A program made the translations under genes and the position numbers. The notes below the pieces were generated by a model. The model was not told the DNA's origin. It was given only the letters and a program-made list of their open reading frames with translations, and did no database searches. A stretch of 64,000 nt of DNA from Pseudomonas sp. B21-015 (GTDB lineage Bacteria > Pseudomonadota > Gammaproteobacteria > Pseudomonadales > Pseudomonadaceae): positions 1,612,001 through 1,676,000 of the forward strand of contig NZ_CP087196.1 in the NCBI RefSeq assembly GCF_024749285.1, written 5' to 3'. Position 1 is the first letter of the stretch; each line of letters begins with the position of its first letter. Shown here in pieces: positions 54,432 through 63,106 of this stretch.

Positions 54432-55445
54432 TCAATTCATCAAGTAGGCGAGTTTGTGGGTCAACCGCTCGATTGAGTCTTCCGTGAACAGCAACAATAG
54501 GTCGAAACGAATGTCATGCCCTTCCAGGCTATAGCTGATTTCCACCGCCAGGGTCTTTTTCCAGCGCTTGTGATTGACCCGGATCAGCTCATCGATGGCC
54601 GCGTGCTGGCCGAGGATCTGCGGGTGACCTTGAGAAAACGCCACATCGATCTGTTCGGCAATGCTGCTCAGGCAAGCACCGATCAGAACGCTGGAGAGGT
54701 CCAGCAGCATTTCCAGGTCTGAATAGTCGGCGCTCTGGCGTTGCATCAATTGCGCGATGTCAGCGATTTCCGAGTCGTGAAACATCAGCAGGGCTTCGCC
54801 GGCAATGCCACTGCCGATAAAACCCTGGCAGATGGCCGTGAGTTGCTTGCGACTGCTGGCATCGGTCAGCGCCATGTGCAACTCGCCGACCTCGAGGATG
54901 TTCACGTTCGGTACCGGCAACTGCACAAAGACGCCCAACACCTTGGCGATCAGGGCGGCCGCCCGGCCGATGGCAACGTTGACCGTTTCACGGAACACAT
55001 CGTGAAAACTGATGACGGTGTTCGCCGCCGGACGACTCCCCAGCGACGCCTGGCCAGATTCCGTCAGTAGCCCTAGCTGACTGAGTGTCTGGCGCAGCTC
55101 GTGTTCGTCGAAAGGCTTTTTCAGAAACGCCAGCGCACCCAGCTCACGCACGCGACGCACCGCTTCTTCCTGAACGTCACCAGAGATCACGATGACGTGC
55201 GCCTTCAATCCTTCGGCGCGCAAGGCGCTCAACACCTGATAACCATCCATCTTCGGCATGGTCAGGTCGAGCAGCACCACCTGCCCCAACCCCCGGCGTA
55301 TGGCCTCCATTGCCTGATGACCATTACCGGCCTCGGTGACCGACACCGGCCAATCCGCCGGCAGTGCCCGTAATACTTGCTTACGAGCCATGCTGGAGTC
55401 GTCACAGACCAGTAGGGGAATCACTGACACAGATAAGCCACTCAT
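54432..55445 (-). CDS. Response regulator with CheC/CheX-like domain
   Basis: 337-residue protein. An N-terminal receiver domain has the acidic pair D15-D16, phospho-acceptor D60 (LLDLTMP) and K110. The C-terminal part is a CheC/CheX-like fold: the first site DVFRETVN (D149-xxx-E153-xx-N156) is intact, and the second is degenerate. It may act as a phosphatase or adaptor tied to the downstream cyclase. MSGLSVSVIPLLVCDDS at 55445 is the likely start; the frame opens 8 codons earlier. Confidence 0.85.
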   Translation of the reverse strand: MSGLSVSVIPLLVCDDSSMARKQVLRALPADWPVSVTEAGNGHQAMEAIRRGLGQVVLLDLTMPKMDGYQVLSALRAEGLKAHVIVISGDVQEEAVRRVRELGALAFLKKPFDEHELRQTLSQLGLLTESGQASLGSRPAANTVISFHDVFRETVNVAIGRAAALIAKVLGVFVQLPVPNVNILEVGELHMALTDASSRKQLTAICQGFIGSGIAGEALLMFHDSEIADIAQLMQRQSADYSDLEMLLDLSSVLIGACLSSIAEQIDVAFSQGHPQILGQHAAIDELIRVNHKRWKKTLAVEISYSLEGHDIRFDLLLLFTEDSIERLTHKLAYLMN

Positions 55446-55542
55446 CAGGGAAAATACTAGCGGCATCATGTCACAAGCTTACAAAGGCCACCTAACAAAC
55501 GAGGTCTTACTAAGGACGACGTCCGGCAGGGTGGGCGAATGA

Positions 55543-56532
55543 CTATTTACTCGCCAACCCCGGCGCTTCACGAATGATGAAGTGGTCCAGGTTCTCGATA
55601 TTGGCACTGAACACGCCGAACGTCTGCTCGGGGTTTTTCTTGCTCGGCACCTGCTTCAACTCCGGCGTCACGCCATAAAAGAAGCAATACAACTGCGCGT
55701 CACTGTCGACGGCGTGCTTGATCTCTTCCAGAAACGCTTTGCGCTTGCGGTAGTTGTCGATCAGCTTCTTGCTCAGATAAACGTTGACCGAATAAGGCTT
55801 CTTCTTCGCCTCGCCCGGTTGCTTGACCCAGACCTTTTGTTCGAAATCGATGCGAAAGCTCTGCGTGTAATCCTTGATCTCCTTGATCTTGCCCCAGTAA
55901 ATCAGCCCCTTGTTGTCCTGCAGGTATTCGATCTTCTTGAAGAACGACCCATAAGGCGCCGTGTGCTCGCCAATCTTCAGCGGCATACGCTTGAGCAGAT
56001 CCTTGTCCTCGAAGTTCGACACAAAACACTCCACCGGATGGGCGAAGACACTGGTCTTGTCCGGCGCCGACTCCCGGCTCGGATGCTCGACGTTACTGGC
56101 CGCTGAAGTGGGTGTTGGGTCATCCCGCATGACATCCGCCGCCACCGCCGGGTTGGACGGCTTGCGCACATACTCACGTCGAGTCAGCAACAACTCCGAC
56201 GGGAAATGCTCCTCCCGACTGTCATCCGATTCCGCCCCGTCCGCCTCCAGGCCCGACGCCGGCGTTTTCAGGCTGACATAAGGACAACCCTCGACATGCC
56301 GGGTGCTGGGGATGTTCTTGAAGTGCGGCGTGCGTACGTAATTCACATTCTTGGCGTTGAATGTTCCCAGCACATTCGCCGCATCAAAGGCCGCCCTGCA
56401 ATTGTCATTGGGGCACTGGAAATGCTCCTTGGCGGAATCGAACTCCATCGTCTCGTCGAAATTCAAATCACGCACGTCATAGATCGACAGCTTGTCGTCG
56501 AGGCTGAGGCAGTAGGCGAGGTCGAATTTCAT
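55543..56532 (-). CDS. Zinc-finger-like hypothetical protein
   Basis: 329-residue soluble protein of unknown function. Near the N-terminus C40-x4-C45 and H70-x8-H79-x3-C83 (HFQCPNDNCRAAFDA, TPHFKNIPSTRHVEGCPY) look like a zinc site similar to that of CoiA-like proteins. A low-complexity linker follows (100-165), then a Lys/Tyr-rich C-terminal domain (SFFKKIEYLQDNKGLIYWGKI). No nuclease motif is clear. Its 3' end is duplicated at 53318. It lies next to vsr and may belong to the defence island. Confidence 0.75.
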   Translation of the reverse strand: MKFDLAYCLSLDDKLSIYDVRDLNFDETMEFDSAKEHFQCPNDNCRAAFDAANVLGTFNAKNVNYVRTPHFKNIPSTRHVEGCPYVSLKTPASGLEADGAESDDSREEHFPSELLLTRREYVRKPSNPAVAADVMRDDPTPTSAASNVEHPSRESAPDKTSVFAHPVECFVSNFEDKDLLKRMPLKIGEHTAPYGSFFKKIEYLQDNKGLIYWGKIKEIKDYTQSFRIDFEQKVWVKQPGEAKKKPYSVNVYLSKKLIDNYRKRKAFLEEIKHAVDSDAQLYCFFYGVTPELKQVPSKKNPEQTFGVFSANIENLDHFIIREAPGLASK

Positions 56533-56563
56533 GGTGGGGCTCTAAGTCCTTTAGGTAAGGCGT

Positions 56564-56980
56564 CTATTCGAGGTGGGTGGTGAGCATTTGAATTTTTTCT
56601 TTGATGCGGTCGAGGTCTTTTAACTCGCACTCCCAAATCACATCCACCCGCCAATCCATCAGCTTTAATCGGTTGATGCATCGCTCGTCACGGCTAGCGT
56701 TAGTTCCGAACTTCGTTGCCCAGTAATCGGGGCGGGTTTTAGGCGTCGATGTGTATTTGCACCCGTGTTGATGCCAAAAACAGCCATGAACAAAAAGACA
56801 TAGCCGATATTTTGGGAACACTAGATCGGGTGTGCCTGGCAGATCTCGCCGATGAAGTCGAAACCTCAGCCCCATCGCGTGGCACAAGGACCGAACGACC
56901 ATCTCTGGTTTCGTATTCTTGCTCTTTACCTGCGCCATGATCTTGGATCGCTGTTCTGGTGTGACTTTATCAGCGCACAT
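56564..56980 (-). CDS. vsr: Very-short-patch-repair endonuclease
   Basis: 138-residue Vsr endonuclease that nicks T:G mismatches arising from deaminated 5-methylcytosine. Seen: D52 in LPGTPDLVFPK, H65, C67, H70, H72 and C74 in LFVHGCFWHQHGCKY, matching the catalytic Asp/His and structural zinc residues of the family. Its partner is normally a cytosine-5 methyltransferase, here the gene at 60592, separated by four kilobases. AGAGGG lies upstream. Confidence 0.93.
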   Translation of the reverse strand: MCADKVTPEQRSKIMAQVKSKNTKPEMVVRSLCHAMGLRFRLHRRDLPGTPDLVFPKYRLCLFVHGCFWHQHGCKYTSTPKTRPDYWATKFGTNASRDERCINRLKLMDWRVDVIWECELKDLDRIKEKIQMLTTHLE

Positions 56981-57074
56981 TCAGATTTGCCCTCTCGACT
57001 GCCATGCATCTTGGGAGAGCATGCTAACGGTGTCACCGTTAGGTCAAGGCCAGTCTGGAAAACCGCTGGATAGC

Positions 57075-57788
57075 CTACTCACGAATGAGTCGGCCGATCT
57101 TCAAATACAGTGACTCGGTGTAGTCGTCTTTATCGGTCGCATGGTGACAGCGCTGATGGCAATTCGGGCACAGCGCAACAGCATTGGTGGTGCGGTCCGA
57201 ACCTTTTTTCGCGAGAGGTTTGACGTGGTGGACTTCCAGATAAGGTAGTCCGAGTTTTTGAAACGGAGCGGGCCGATCACAGCCTTCACAATGGCCTTCG
57301 GCTACATTTCGAACCCAGGCTCTGACTTCGGGATCACGCACGTACACCGAACCTGAATTTGGAGCGCGTTTCGGTTTCAAAATGCCCTTTGGCGGTTGCT
57401 TCATCTTTTGCTTTTGAAGCGCAACGGCGCGGCGTTCTAGCGTGTCATCATCGGCGGTAGGAATGGATTCGTCGCCGGCGAGAATACCTCGGCTGGCAAG
57501 GACGTCGCGGATTGAGTTTTCGACATTCGAGCCGACATGAGGTGCTGACTTGTAGCCATTGATGCGCTGCTTGCCCATCCGCTCCAGCACAGTTGAGATG
57601 TTAAGCATCCGGAACTCGACGGAGCTTTCGGTGCGCCCAGCCAACGCGCCCGCTCGCAGAGTTCGATTTTCGTGGGCCTTGTTGAGTTTCTGCCCGTTCT
57701 CTTCGAGCTTCAGCATCTTCAGATAAGCGTCAACTGCTGCTTCGAGCTCAGTGACACTCCAATCGGTGTTGCTGGTTCCAATATCCAT
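57075..57788 (-). CDS. HNH endonuclease
   Basis: 237-residue protein. An N-terminal helical domain (about 8-100, WSVTELEAAVDAYLKM, AGRTESSVEFRMLNIS) common in HNH restriction-type enzymes is followed by a zinc HNH nuclease: C167-x2-C170, EVHHVKPLAKKGSDRTTNAVALCPNCH with H187, H188, N202, C207 and C210. All expected residues are present. It is the likely nuclease of the adjacent methyltransferase system, although it might also be a modification-dependent enzyme. Confidence 0.87.
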   Translation of the reverse strand: MDIGTSNTDWSVTELEAAVDAYLKMLKLEENGQKLNKAHENRTLRAGALAGRTESSVEFRMLNISTVLERMGKQRINGYKSAPHVGSNVENSIRDVLASRGILAGDESIPTADDDTLERRAVALQKQKMKQPPKGILKPKRAPNSGSVYVRDPEVRAWVRNVAEGHCEGCDRPAPFQKLGLPYLEVHHVKPLAKKGSDRTTNAVALCPNCHQRCHHATDKDDYTESLYLKIGRLIRE

Positions 57789-57796
57789 AAGATCGC

Positions 57797-57816
57797 CGAG
57801 GGTTGAAAACCCTCGG
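57797..57816. terminator. Hairpin between BRO and HNH genes
   Basis: CCGAGGGTTGAAAACCCTCGG-type stem (seven pairs, GAAA-like loop) with no T-run. It may be a transcript end for the BRO gene or a simple hairpin. Confidence 0.45.
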
Positions 57817-57909
57817 ACGATACTGAGTGGCCACTACGAATGTCTACGAAATTTCCTACAGAATTAACCGACGCATCGCTCAGTCGATGCCTACGAAAGA
57901 GTAATGGCA

Positions 57910-58488
57910 CTAACCCACCGAGTGCCTGGAAAACTGAAATATATCCAGTACTTTTCGCCACCAAGGCTTAACCGTCGGTACTCGCCGCCGCGTACGATTT
58001 GGCAGCAGATAAGGCATGTCACGCAATCGAATCCAGCCTTCATCTTGCCAATGCAACAGACTCAACGACATTTCTGGCCAATCCAACAAACTTAACATCG
58101 GTCGGTCAGCATTTTTTGACTGCACCGCATCGCGCAATGTTGGGACCACTTGATGGGTCAACCACTCGCGCAATAACCGATTACCCGGTGCGTAGTGGTA
58201 GACCAGCAACGCATAGGCTCCGGATTCGCTGAGCATTAGTCGCTTTTCTGATTTCCCATAGTATGTAATCAATAACGTATGTCGCTGATCCTCATCCAGT
58301 TTGCTGACAACGCGATCACTCAGATGGAATCCCATTAAGCGACCTAGATCTCGGGCGCAGAACCAAGGTTGGTTTTCCACAAGAAGCGCATGTAGGTGCA
58401 GATTTTGGCGTAGAAAAATTGTTGAAATGAAAGGTTCAGGGCCGACCTCCAAAAGTGGAAGGTGGTCATGCGGATTTAATGTGGGCAT
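57910..58488 (-). CDS. BRO-N domain protein (antirepressor-like)
   Basis: 192-residue protein with an N-terminal BRO domain: FLRQNLHLHALLVENQPWFCARDLGRLMGF and LMLSESGAYALLVYHYAPGNRLLREWLTHQVVPTLR. Such domains bind DNA in phage antirepressors. The C-terminal 70 residues do not match a known partner. Here it lies in a defence island without other phage genes; it may control island expression. The region upstream to 58815 is non-coding. Confidence 0.87.
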   Translation of the reverse strand: MPTLNPHDHLPLLEVGPEPFISTIFLRQNLHLHALLVENQPWFCARDLGRLMGFHLSDRVVSKLDEDQRHTLLITYYGKSEKRLMLSESGAYALLVYHYAPGNRLLREWLTHQVVPTLRDAVQSKNADRPMLSLLDWPEMSLSLLHWQDEGWIRLRDMPYLLPNRTRRRVPTVKPWWRKVLDIFQFSRHSVG

Positions 58489-58815
58489 TTCTATTACCTC
58501 TACAGATAAATTTGTAGGAGGCCAGCACCCGACGTAGAGAATCTAAGAAATCCCAACAAGCAGTTTTTTCACCCACGTTTTGCGCATGTCTTTTAACGGC
58601 AGCACAAGTTGTATGTGTGAGGAACTCAGCTTTCTACGTTGGGCGTTTCTTAGGCACCTGCGAATAGCGTAGGGAAGCCTGGATACGTCGTCAATCGAGA
58701 AAAATCAGTATCTTATGTGAGAGGTTTCTAGTGTTTTTGATAGCTATTAAACGGCGTGTTAAAAAATCAAAAGGGGGAGGGTGGTATGCCCCTCCCCCAG
58801 ACAAGAAATAACGTA
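58489..58815. other. A+T-rich non-coding gap inside island
   Basis: This 327-base gap carries the BRO gene promoter region and, at its right end, the ATPase terminator (58773). I found no open frame with a ribosome site and no clear repeat. The composition is as A+T-rich as the ATPase gene. Confidence 0.55.
58773..58798 (-). terminator. Terminator of the ATPase-methyltransferase unit
   Basis: GGGGGAGG and CCTCCCCC form an eight-pair stem; on the - strand the hairpin is followed by TTTTGATTTTTT. It lies 18 bases past the ATPase stop. Confidence 0.85.
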
Positions 58816-60579
58816 TTAGTTTTCTAAGAGTGTCTGTAGTGCTTTGTAGGCATTGTTTCTTATTTGGTTTACTTCAGAGTTGTCCGTTAGTACGCCATCT
58901 TCATGCACAATTCCGTTTATAGTGGACAGGTCTTTTTTGAATTTTCCTAATGACAGACTGGCAGCCCGTCTATGATCATTCGGAAGATTTTCTGTGTTTT
59001 GCAGTAACCACGTAATCATCTTCTGAAGATTGGGTGAGTAATCTTTTTTTTGCTTGTCAGTAAACGGTCTTCCAGCAAAGTCTTGCTCTGAAAAATATGA
59101 TTCTTTGATTGTGTTGTAAAATTTATGTCTTATTGCAAACTCGCGTAGCGCACACTCGAATAAGACCCGTAACAGCACAATTGCCGTATATGGATGTTGT
59201 TTTATGGAAATCTCTTTCGCTTCCTGCAGTAGGGAGGTGGTGCGTGGCGATGTTGAAATTGTATTGATGTCATAGACGAGGTAGTCCATGTCATTTGTAT
59301 GTAAGTTGTTTTTTTCATTGTTGGTCGTAACGCCAGCGCCTACTCCAGCGGCAGGTTTCCAATCATTGCTTTTCGGCTTAGAGTTCTGAGAGCCGGACAA
59401 TGCACTAGGGTCTTTTGGTCGGATAATAGGAGTAGGGTTGGATGCTGGTGCAGCGGCTTTAGTCTTTCTGAGTTTACGGTTGTCGGTTCTGTAGCTGTCA
59501 GCAAGGCCTTTCAGTATGGGTAAGCTTTCTTCGTGCGCTTTATTGTTACTGTTTATGCCGGTTTTTTTACTGTCCCATGGTAATAAAGATGGGTCTTCAC
59601 TTACGTAGTAAGCCCATCCTAGAAACCCATGATATTCATTGTGCCAACTAGTCGTCCAACCAGTGATTTTGGATTTATCTGCAACTAAAATTATTCTATC
59701 ATTGCAGACAATATACCATCCATACTCTTTAGTTAGTTCGGGTATTCCAGATTTTAACTCCTGGTAGTCATTATCGACACTTCTGATTCGGTAGTCCTGG
59801 TGTAGGCCTGATTCCATATATATATTTACACGCGATTGAGAGAATAGCGTTCTCTCCCGCTTTCTTAAAAAAACCGGATCGCGTATTTCAGGGCCAAAGG
59901 TGCCAATTGGAACGTCGTTGATCAGGATTTTTAAGTTTTTACTTGTGAATATTCCATAACGCTTTCGAATTTCTTCTGTAGTGGATTTAAGCCAAATGGC
60001 AGAGCCCAAATCAGAATAAACCTCACTGTTTATGTCGCTTATTTTTATAAGGTTGAATTTTTTATTTGTTGTTTTTAGTTTAATTGCTTTAATTTCTAAG
60101 GTGTTCGCTACGGCTTTTCTAACTTCGCTTTCGGAAAATGTCAGAGAGAATTGGTCAGTTCCGTCGTCTGTTGTAAGGTGAACCCTTGCCCCGAGTTTGA
60201 AGATTGCTCGGTTTAAGCCTACGCCATAGTGTCCGATCCCGTAAGGGTGTTGAGAACGGCTTCCTATCGTGAAGGTCTTATTGGAAAGGGTTTGTTCGTC
60301 AATACCAGAACAATTATCCAGAATGGTGACGTTTTTATTGTCTATTGAAACTCTGATTTCATAACCGTTGTACGATGCGGGAAGTCCAAATTTATCTTTT
60401 TTTGTATCCGTCTTTAAAAGCGAGTTTCGTGCGGCATCTATCGAGTTGTCGATAAGGTCGTAGATGCACTCGATCGTCGTCACGTCAGAAGTTAGTCCTT
60501 TGATTACATAGTCAGGGTCGGACGAAAAGCTTACGCGGACTTCACCGGGCTCATTGACTTCATTGTCTATTTTTTTCAT
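58816..60579 (-). CDS. GHKL ATPase (MutL/MORC-like)
   Basis: 587-residue protein with an N-terminal Bergerat ATP-binding fold. N-box CIYDLIDNSIDAA (D41, N45, D48; the usual catalytic Glu position is Asp), G1 motif DNCSGID, and G2 GIGHYGVG (114-121). A transducer-like middle follows, then a Ser/Pro/Lys-rich linker (370-430) and a helical C-terminal domain (430-587, SIKQHPYTAIVLLRVLFECALREFA). It lies 12 bases after the methyltransferase gene. In related systems such ATPases assist methyl-directed restriction. Confidence 0.85.
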   Translation of the reverse strand: MKKIDNEVNEPGEVRVSFSSDPDYVIKGLTSDVTTIECIYDLIDNSIDAARNSLLKTDTKKDKFGLPASYNGYEIRVSIDNKNVTILDNCSGIDEQTLSNKTFTIGSRSQHPYGIGHYGVGLNRAIFKLGARVHLTTDDGTDQFSLTFSESEVRKAVANTLEIKAIKLKTTNKKFNLIKISDINSEVYSDLGSAIWLKSTTEEIRKRYGIFTSKNLKILINDVPIGTFGPEIRDPVFLRKRERTLFSQSRVNIYMESGLHQDYRIRSVDNDYQELKSGIPELTKEYGWYIVCNDRIILVADKSKITGWTTSWHNEYHGFLGWAYYVSEDPSLLPWDSKKTGINSNNKAHEESLPILKGLADSYRTDNRKLRKTKAAAPASNPTPIIRPKDPSALSGSQNSKPKSNDWKPAAGVGAGVTTNNEKNNLHTNDMDYLVYDINTISTSPRTTSLLQEAKEISIKQHPYTAIVLLRVLFECALREFAIRHKFYNTIKESYFSEQDFAGRPFTDKQKKDYSPNLQKMITWLLQNTENLPNDHRRAASLSLGKFKKDLSTINGIVHEDGVLTDNSEVNQIRNNAYKALQTLLEN

Positions 60580-60591
60580 TTTATAATTCCG

Positions 60592-61728
60592 TCAGGCGGC
60601 GAGTTTTTGTTCGAGTTTTTTTCGAATGGCTGATAGTAGGCGCGCAGACATTACCGGGGATACGCTATTTCCGATCATTCTAAACGAATGCCAGATAGTT
60701 GGATGAAATAGAAACCAGTCCGGAAACCCTTGCAGTCGAGCTGCTTCTCTTACAGTAATAACTCTAGGCTCTATCGGATGTATCGGCCTCATTGCTTGAT
60801 AGCTTCCCTTGTCGCTCCCAGTTCCCGCTCTAAGAGTCGGACAAAAGCCTTTTGGGTTCAGTCTAGGATATCGACTAATAGGCTCAATTTTTCCTTGTGT
60901 TGTATTCAGGAATCGGTCAATCACTATGTCGGTATGTCTGGTCCCCATTAGCCCAGAAACCTTGCCGTTACGTAGGTTTTCAATAGATATTTTGGCACCG
61001 AGCCCTGCTGGAGGTAGTTGTCTTAAATACTTTGCATAGTCTGAAATTTGATTTGATTCTGGGTATAGGGCCCACGTGTAGTCTGATTTTGACGCGGGCT
61101 TTGACAATATAGGAGAAGGCAAATCGTAAATTGCTTGCTCCACAGTCGTAGGTGGTCGATTTATTTCTTCTAATAACGATAGAAGCTCTATTTTTTCAAC
61201 ATGAGACGGGTCGTAGCCAATAATTACAATCCTCTTGCGGGAAGTTGCCGCGCCGCAGTCAAGAGCATTTATTCGCACAGGGCCCAGGACTATGTAGTTT
61301 TTTGGGACGGTTTCTAATCCCGCATAAAGGATTTCTCGATTTCCATCATCAAGTATTCCCTCCACATTTTCCATGATGAAGAAGTATGGTTTTAGCTCTA
61401 TGACTTGGCGAAAAAAATGTCCGACTAAGTTGTTGCGAGGATCATTGGGCTGCCTCCGTCCTATCCTACTAAACCCCTGACAAGGTGGACCACCCACTAT
61501 CCCGTCGGGACGTGTATCGCCGATTATTTCTTTCCAGGATTTTCGGTCAAGTAGCCCTACGTCGGCCTGAATAGTTTTGGTATTGGGGAAGTTTAAGCGA
61601 TAGGCTGATTGAAGGTCTGAATCAATGTCGACAGCCGCTAGCGAGTGGAAACCGGCTAGCTCCGCGCCCAATCCAAGTCCGCCGCAGCCGCAGAATAAAT
61701 CTATTATGGTTGGTTTTGTCGACAGCAT
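60592..61728 (-). CDS. dcm: DNA (cytosine-5-)-methyltransferase
   Basis: 378-residue C5 methyltransferase. Motif I IDLFCGCGGLGLG (SAM), motif IV GGPPCQGFSRIG with catalytic C83, motif VI MENVEGIL, motif VIII SRKRIVIIG, a target-recognition region about 200-310, and motifs IX/X RVITVREAARLQGFPDWF, RMIGNSVSPVMS. All needed motifs are intact. It heads an A+T-rich two-gene unit with the GHKL ATPase and has Vsr nearby. The recognition sequence cannot be read from the protein. Confidence 0.93.
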   Translation of the reverse strand: MLSTKPTIIDLFCGCGGLGLGAELAGFHSLAAVDIDSDLQSAYRLNFPNTKTIQADVGLLDRKSWKEIIGDTRPDGIVGGPPCQGFSRIGRRQPNDPRNNLVGHFFRQVIELKPYFFIMENVEGILDDGNREILYAGLETVPKNYIVLGPVRINALDCGAATSRKRIVIIGYDPSHVEKIELLSLLEEINRPPTTVEQAIYDLPSPILSKPASKSDYTWALYPESNQISDYAKYLRQLPPAGLGAKISIENLRNGKVSGLMGTRHTDIVIDRFLNTTQGKIEPISRYPRLNPKGFCPTLRAGTGSDKGSYQAMRPIHPIEPRVITVREAARLQGFPDWFLFHPTIWHSFRMIGNSVSPVMSARLLSAIRKKLEQKLAA

Positions 61729-61806
61729 GAATGTCCTTAGTTAGACCTTCGCTTGTTTAGAGTTTTTCTAAAGAAAGCTTTTTGAATATTAAAATCTAGA
61801 TGTGCA

Positions 61807-61831
61807 AAGCCTCGCAATAGCGAGGCTTTTT
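61807..61831. terminator. Terminator hairpin between nrdB and the island
   Basis: AAGCCTCGC and GCGAGGCTT enclose a four-base loop, with T-rich sequence on the + strand and a short T-run on the - strand, 25 bases past the nrdB stop. Confidence 0.75.
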
Positions 61832-61855
61832 ATTTGGGGAAGGTTCAGCTAGGAG

Positions 61856-63106
61856 TCAATCCCAGCTCAAAGCCCCACCAGTCTGATACTCAATAACCCG
61901 AGTCTCAAAGAAATTCTTCTCTTTCTTCAAGTCCATAATTTCACTCATCCAAGGGAACGGGTTAGTCGTCCCTGGATACTCTTCCTTCAAACCAATCTGC
62001 GACAGACGACGGTTAGCGATGAACTTCAGATAATCCTCCATCATCGCCGCATTCATGCCCAACACGCCGCGTGGCATGGTATCCCGAGCGTATTCAATCT
62101 CCAGCTGAGTCCCCTGCAGAATCATCTGGCTCGCTTCTTCCTTCATTTCAGCGTCCCACAAATGCGGGTTTTCGATTTTGATCTGGTTGATCACGTCGAT
62201 GCCGAAGTTCAGGTGCATGGATTCGTCGCGCAGGATGTACTGGAACTGCTCGGCGACGCCGGTCATTTTGTTGCGGCGGCCCATGGAGAGGATTTGGGTG
62301 AAGCCGCAGTAGAAGAAGATGCCTTCCAGAACGCAGTAGTAGGCGATCAGGTTGCGCAGCAGCTCTTTGTCGGTTTCGACGGTGCCGGTTTCGAACTTCG
62401 GATCGGAGATCGAACGGGTGTATTTCAGGCCCCAGGTGGCTTTTTTCGCGACCGATGGGATCTCGTGGTACATGTTGAAGATTTCGCCTTCATCCATGGC
62501 CAACGATTCGATGCAGTACTGGTAGGCGTGGGTGTGGATCGCCTCTTCGAAGGCCTGGCGCAGGATGTACTGGCGGCATTCCGGGTTGGTGATCAGGCGG
62601 TACACGGCCAGGACCAGGTTGTTGGCAACCAGGGAGTCGGCGGTGGAGAAGAAGCCGAGGTTGCGCATCACGATGCGGCGCTCGTCGTCGGTCAGGCCTT
62701 CCGGGTCTTTCCAGAGGGCGATGTCGGCGGTCATGTTGACTTCTTGCGGCATCCAGTGGTTTGCGCAACCGTCCAGGTACTTCTGCCAAGCCCAGTCGTA
62801 TTTGAATGGCACGAGCTGGTTGAGGTCGGCGCGGCAGTTGATCATGCGCTTTTCATCGACGGCTACACGGGCAGAGGCGCCTTCCAGTTCGGCGAGGCCT
62901 TCGGCGACGTCGAGGGAATCCAGGGCAGCCTTGGCGCGGGCGATCGCGGCGGAGTCCGTCGCGGTCACGGCGCGGGCCTCTTGAGCGGCGGCACCACCGG
63001 CGCTGTCGAGGCGGTCCATGTTGGCTTCAGAAGCGTGGCCGGCATTGGCGCCTTTTACAGCGACTTCGCCGTCATCTTCTTTGTCGAATTCGTCCCAGCT
63101 CAGCAT
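61856..63106 (-). CDS. nrdB: Ribonucleotide reductase beta subunit
   Basis: 416-residue class Ia R2 subunit carrying the diiron-tyrosyl radical. The iron ligands appear in [16 protein letters not shown] and [20 protein letters not shown]. The radical-transfer tail ends in GGALSWD. An N-terminal extension of about 80 residues ([18 protein letters not shown] then an Ala-rich stretch) precedes the core, common in pseudomonads. The alpha subunit gene must lie elsewhere. A long leader precedes the gene. Confidence 0.95.
   Translation of the reverse strand: MLSWDEFDKEDDGEVAVKGANAGHASEANMDRLDSAGGAAAQEARAVTATDSAAIARAKAALDSLDVAEGLAELEGASARVAVDEKRMINCRADLNQLVPFKYDWAWQKYLDGCANHWMPQEVNMTADIALWKDPEGLTDDERRIVMRNLGFFSTADSLVANNLVLAVYRLITNPECRQYILRQAFEEAIHTHAYQYCIESLAMDEGEIFNMYHEIPSVAKKATWGLKYTRSISDPKFETGTVETDKELLRNLIAYYCVLEGIFFYCGFTQILSMGRRNKMTGVAEQFQYILRDESMHLNFGIDVINQIKIENPHLWDAEMKEEASQMILQGTQLEIEYARDTMPRGVLGMNAAMMEDYLKFIANRRLSQIGLKEEYPGTTNPFPWMSEIMDLKKEKNFFETRVIEYQTGGALSWD

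Larger units (their letters stand above)
55543..61728. other. Methylation-linked defence island
   Basis: Six genes, all on the - strand: zinc-finger-like unknown, Vsr, HNH endonuclease, BRO protein, GHKL ATPase, cytosine-5 methyltransferase. The right part (57.8-61.8 kb) is visibly A+T-rich with many ATA, TTA and AAA codons, unlike the flanks. MutL/MORC-like ATPases are known beside C5 methyltransferases and nucleases in restriction systems. No integrase or att site is seen; the island lies between the cyclase locus and nrdB. Confidence 0.75.

Noticed and set aside
55543..61728. Prophage or integrative element
   Set aside because: One BRO gene is present, but there is no integrase, structural gene, tRNA or visible att repeat; called an island only.
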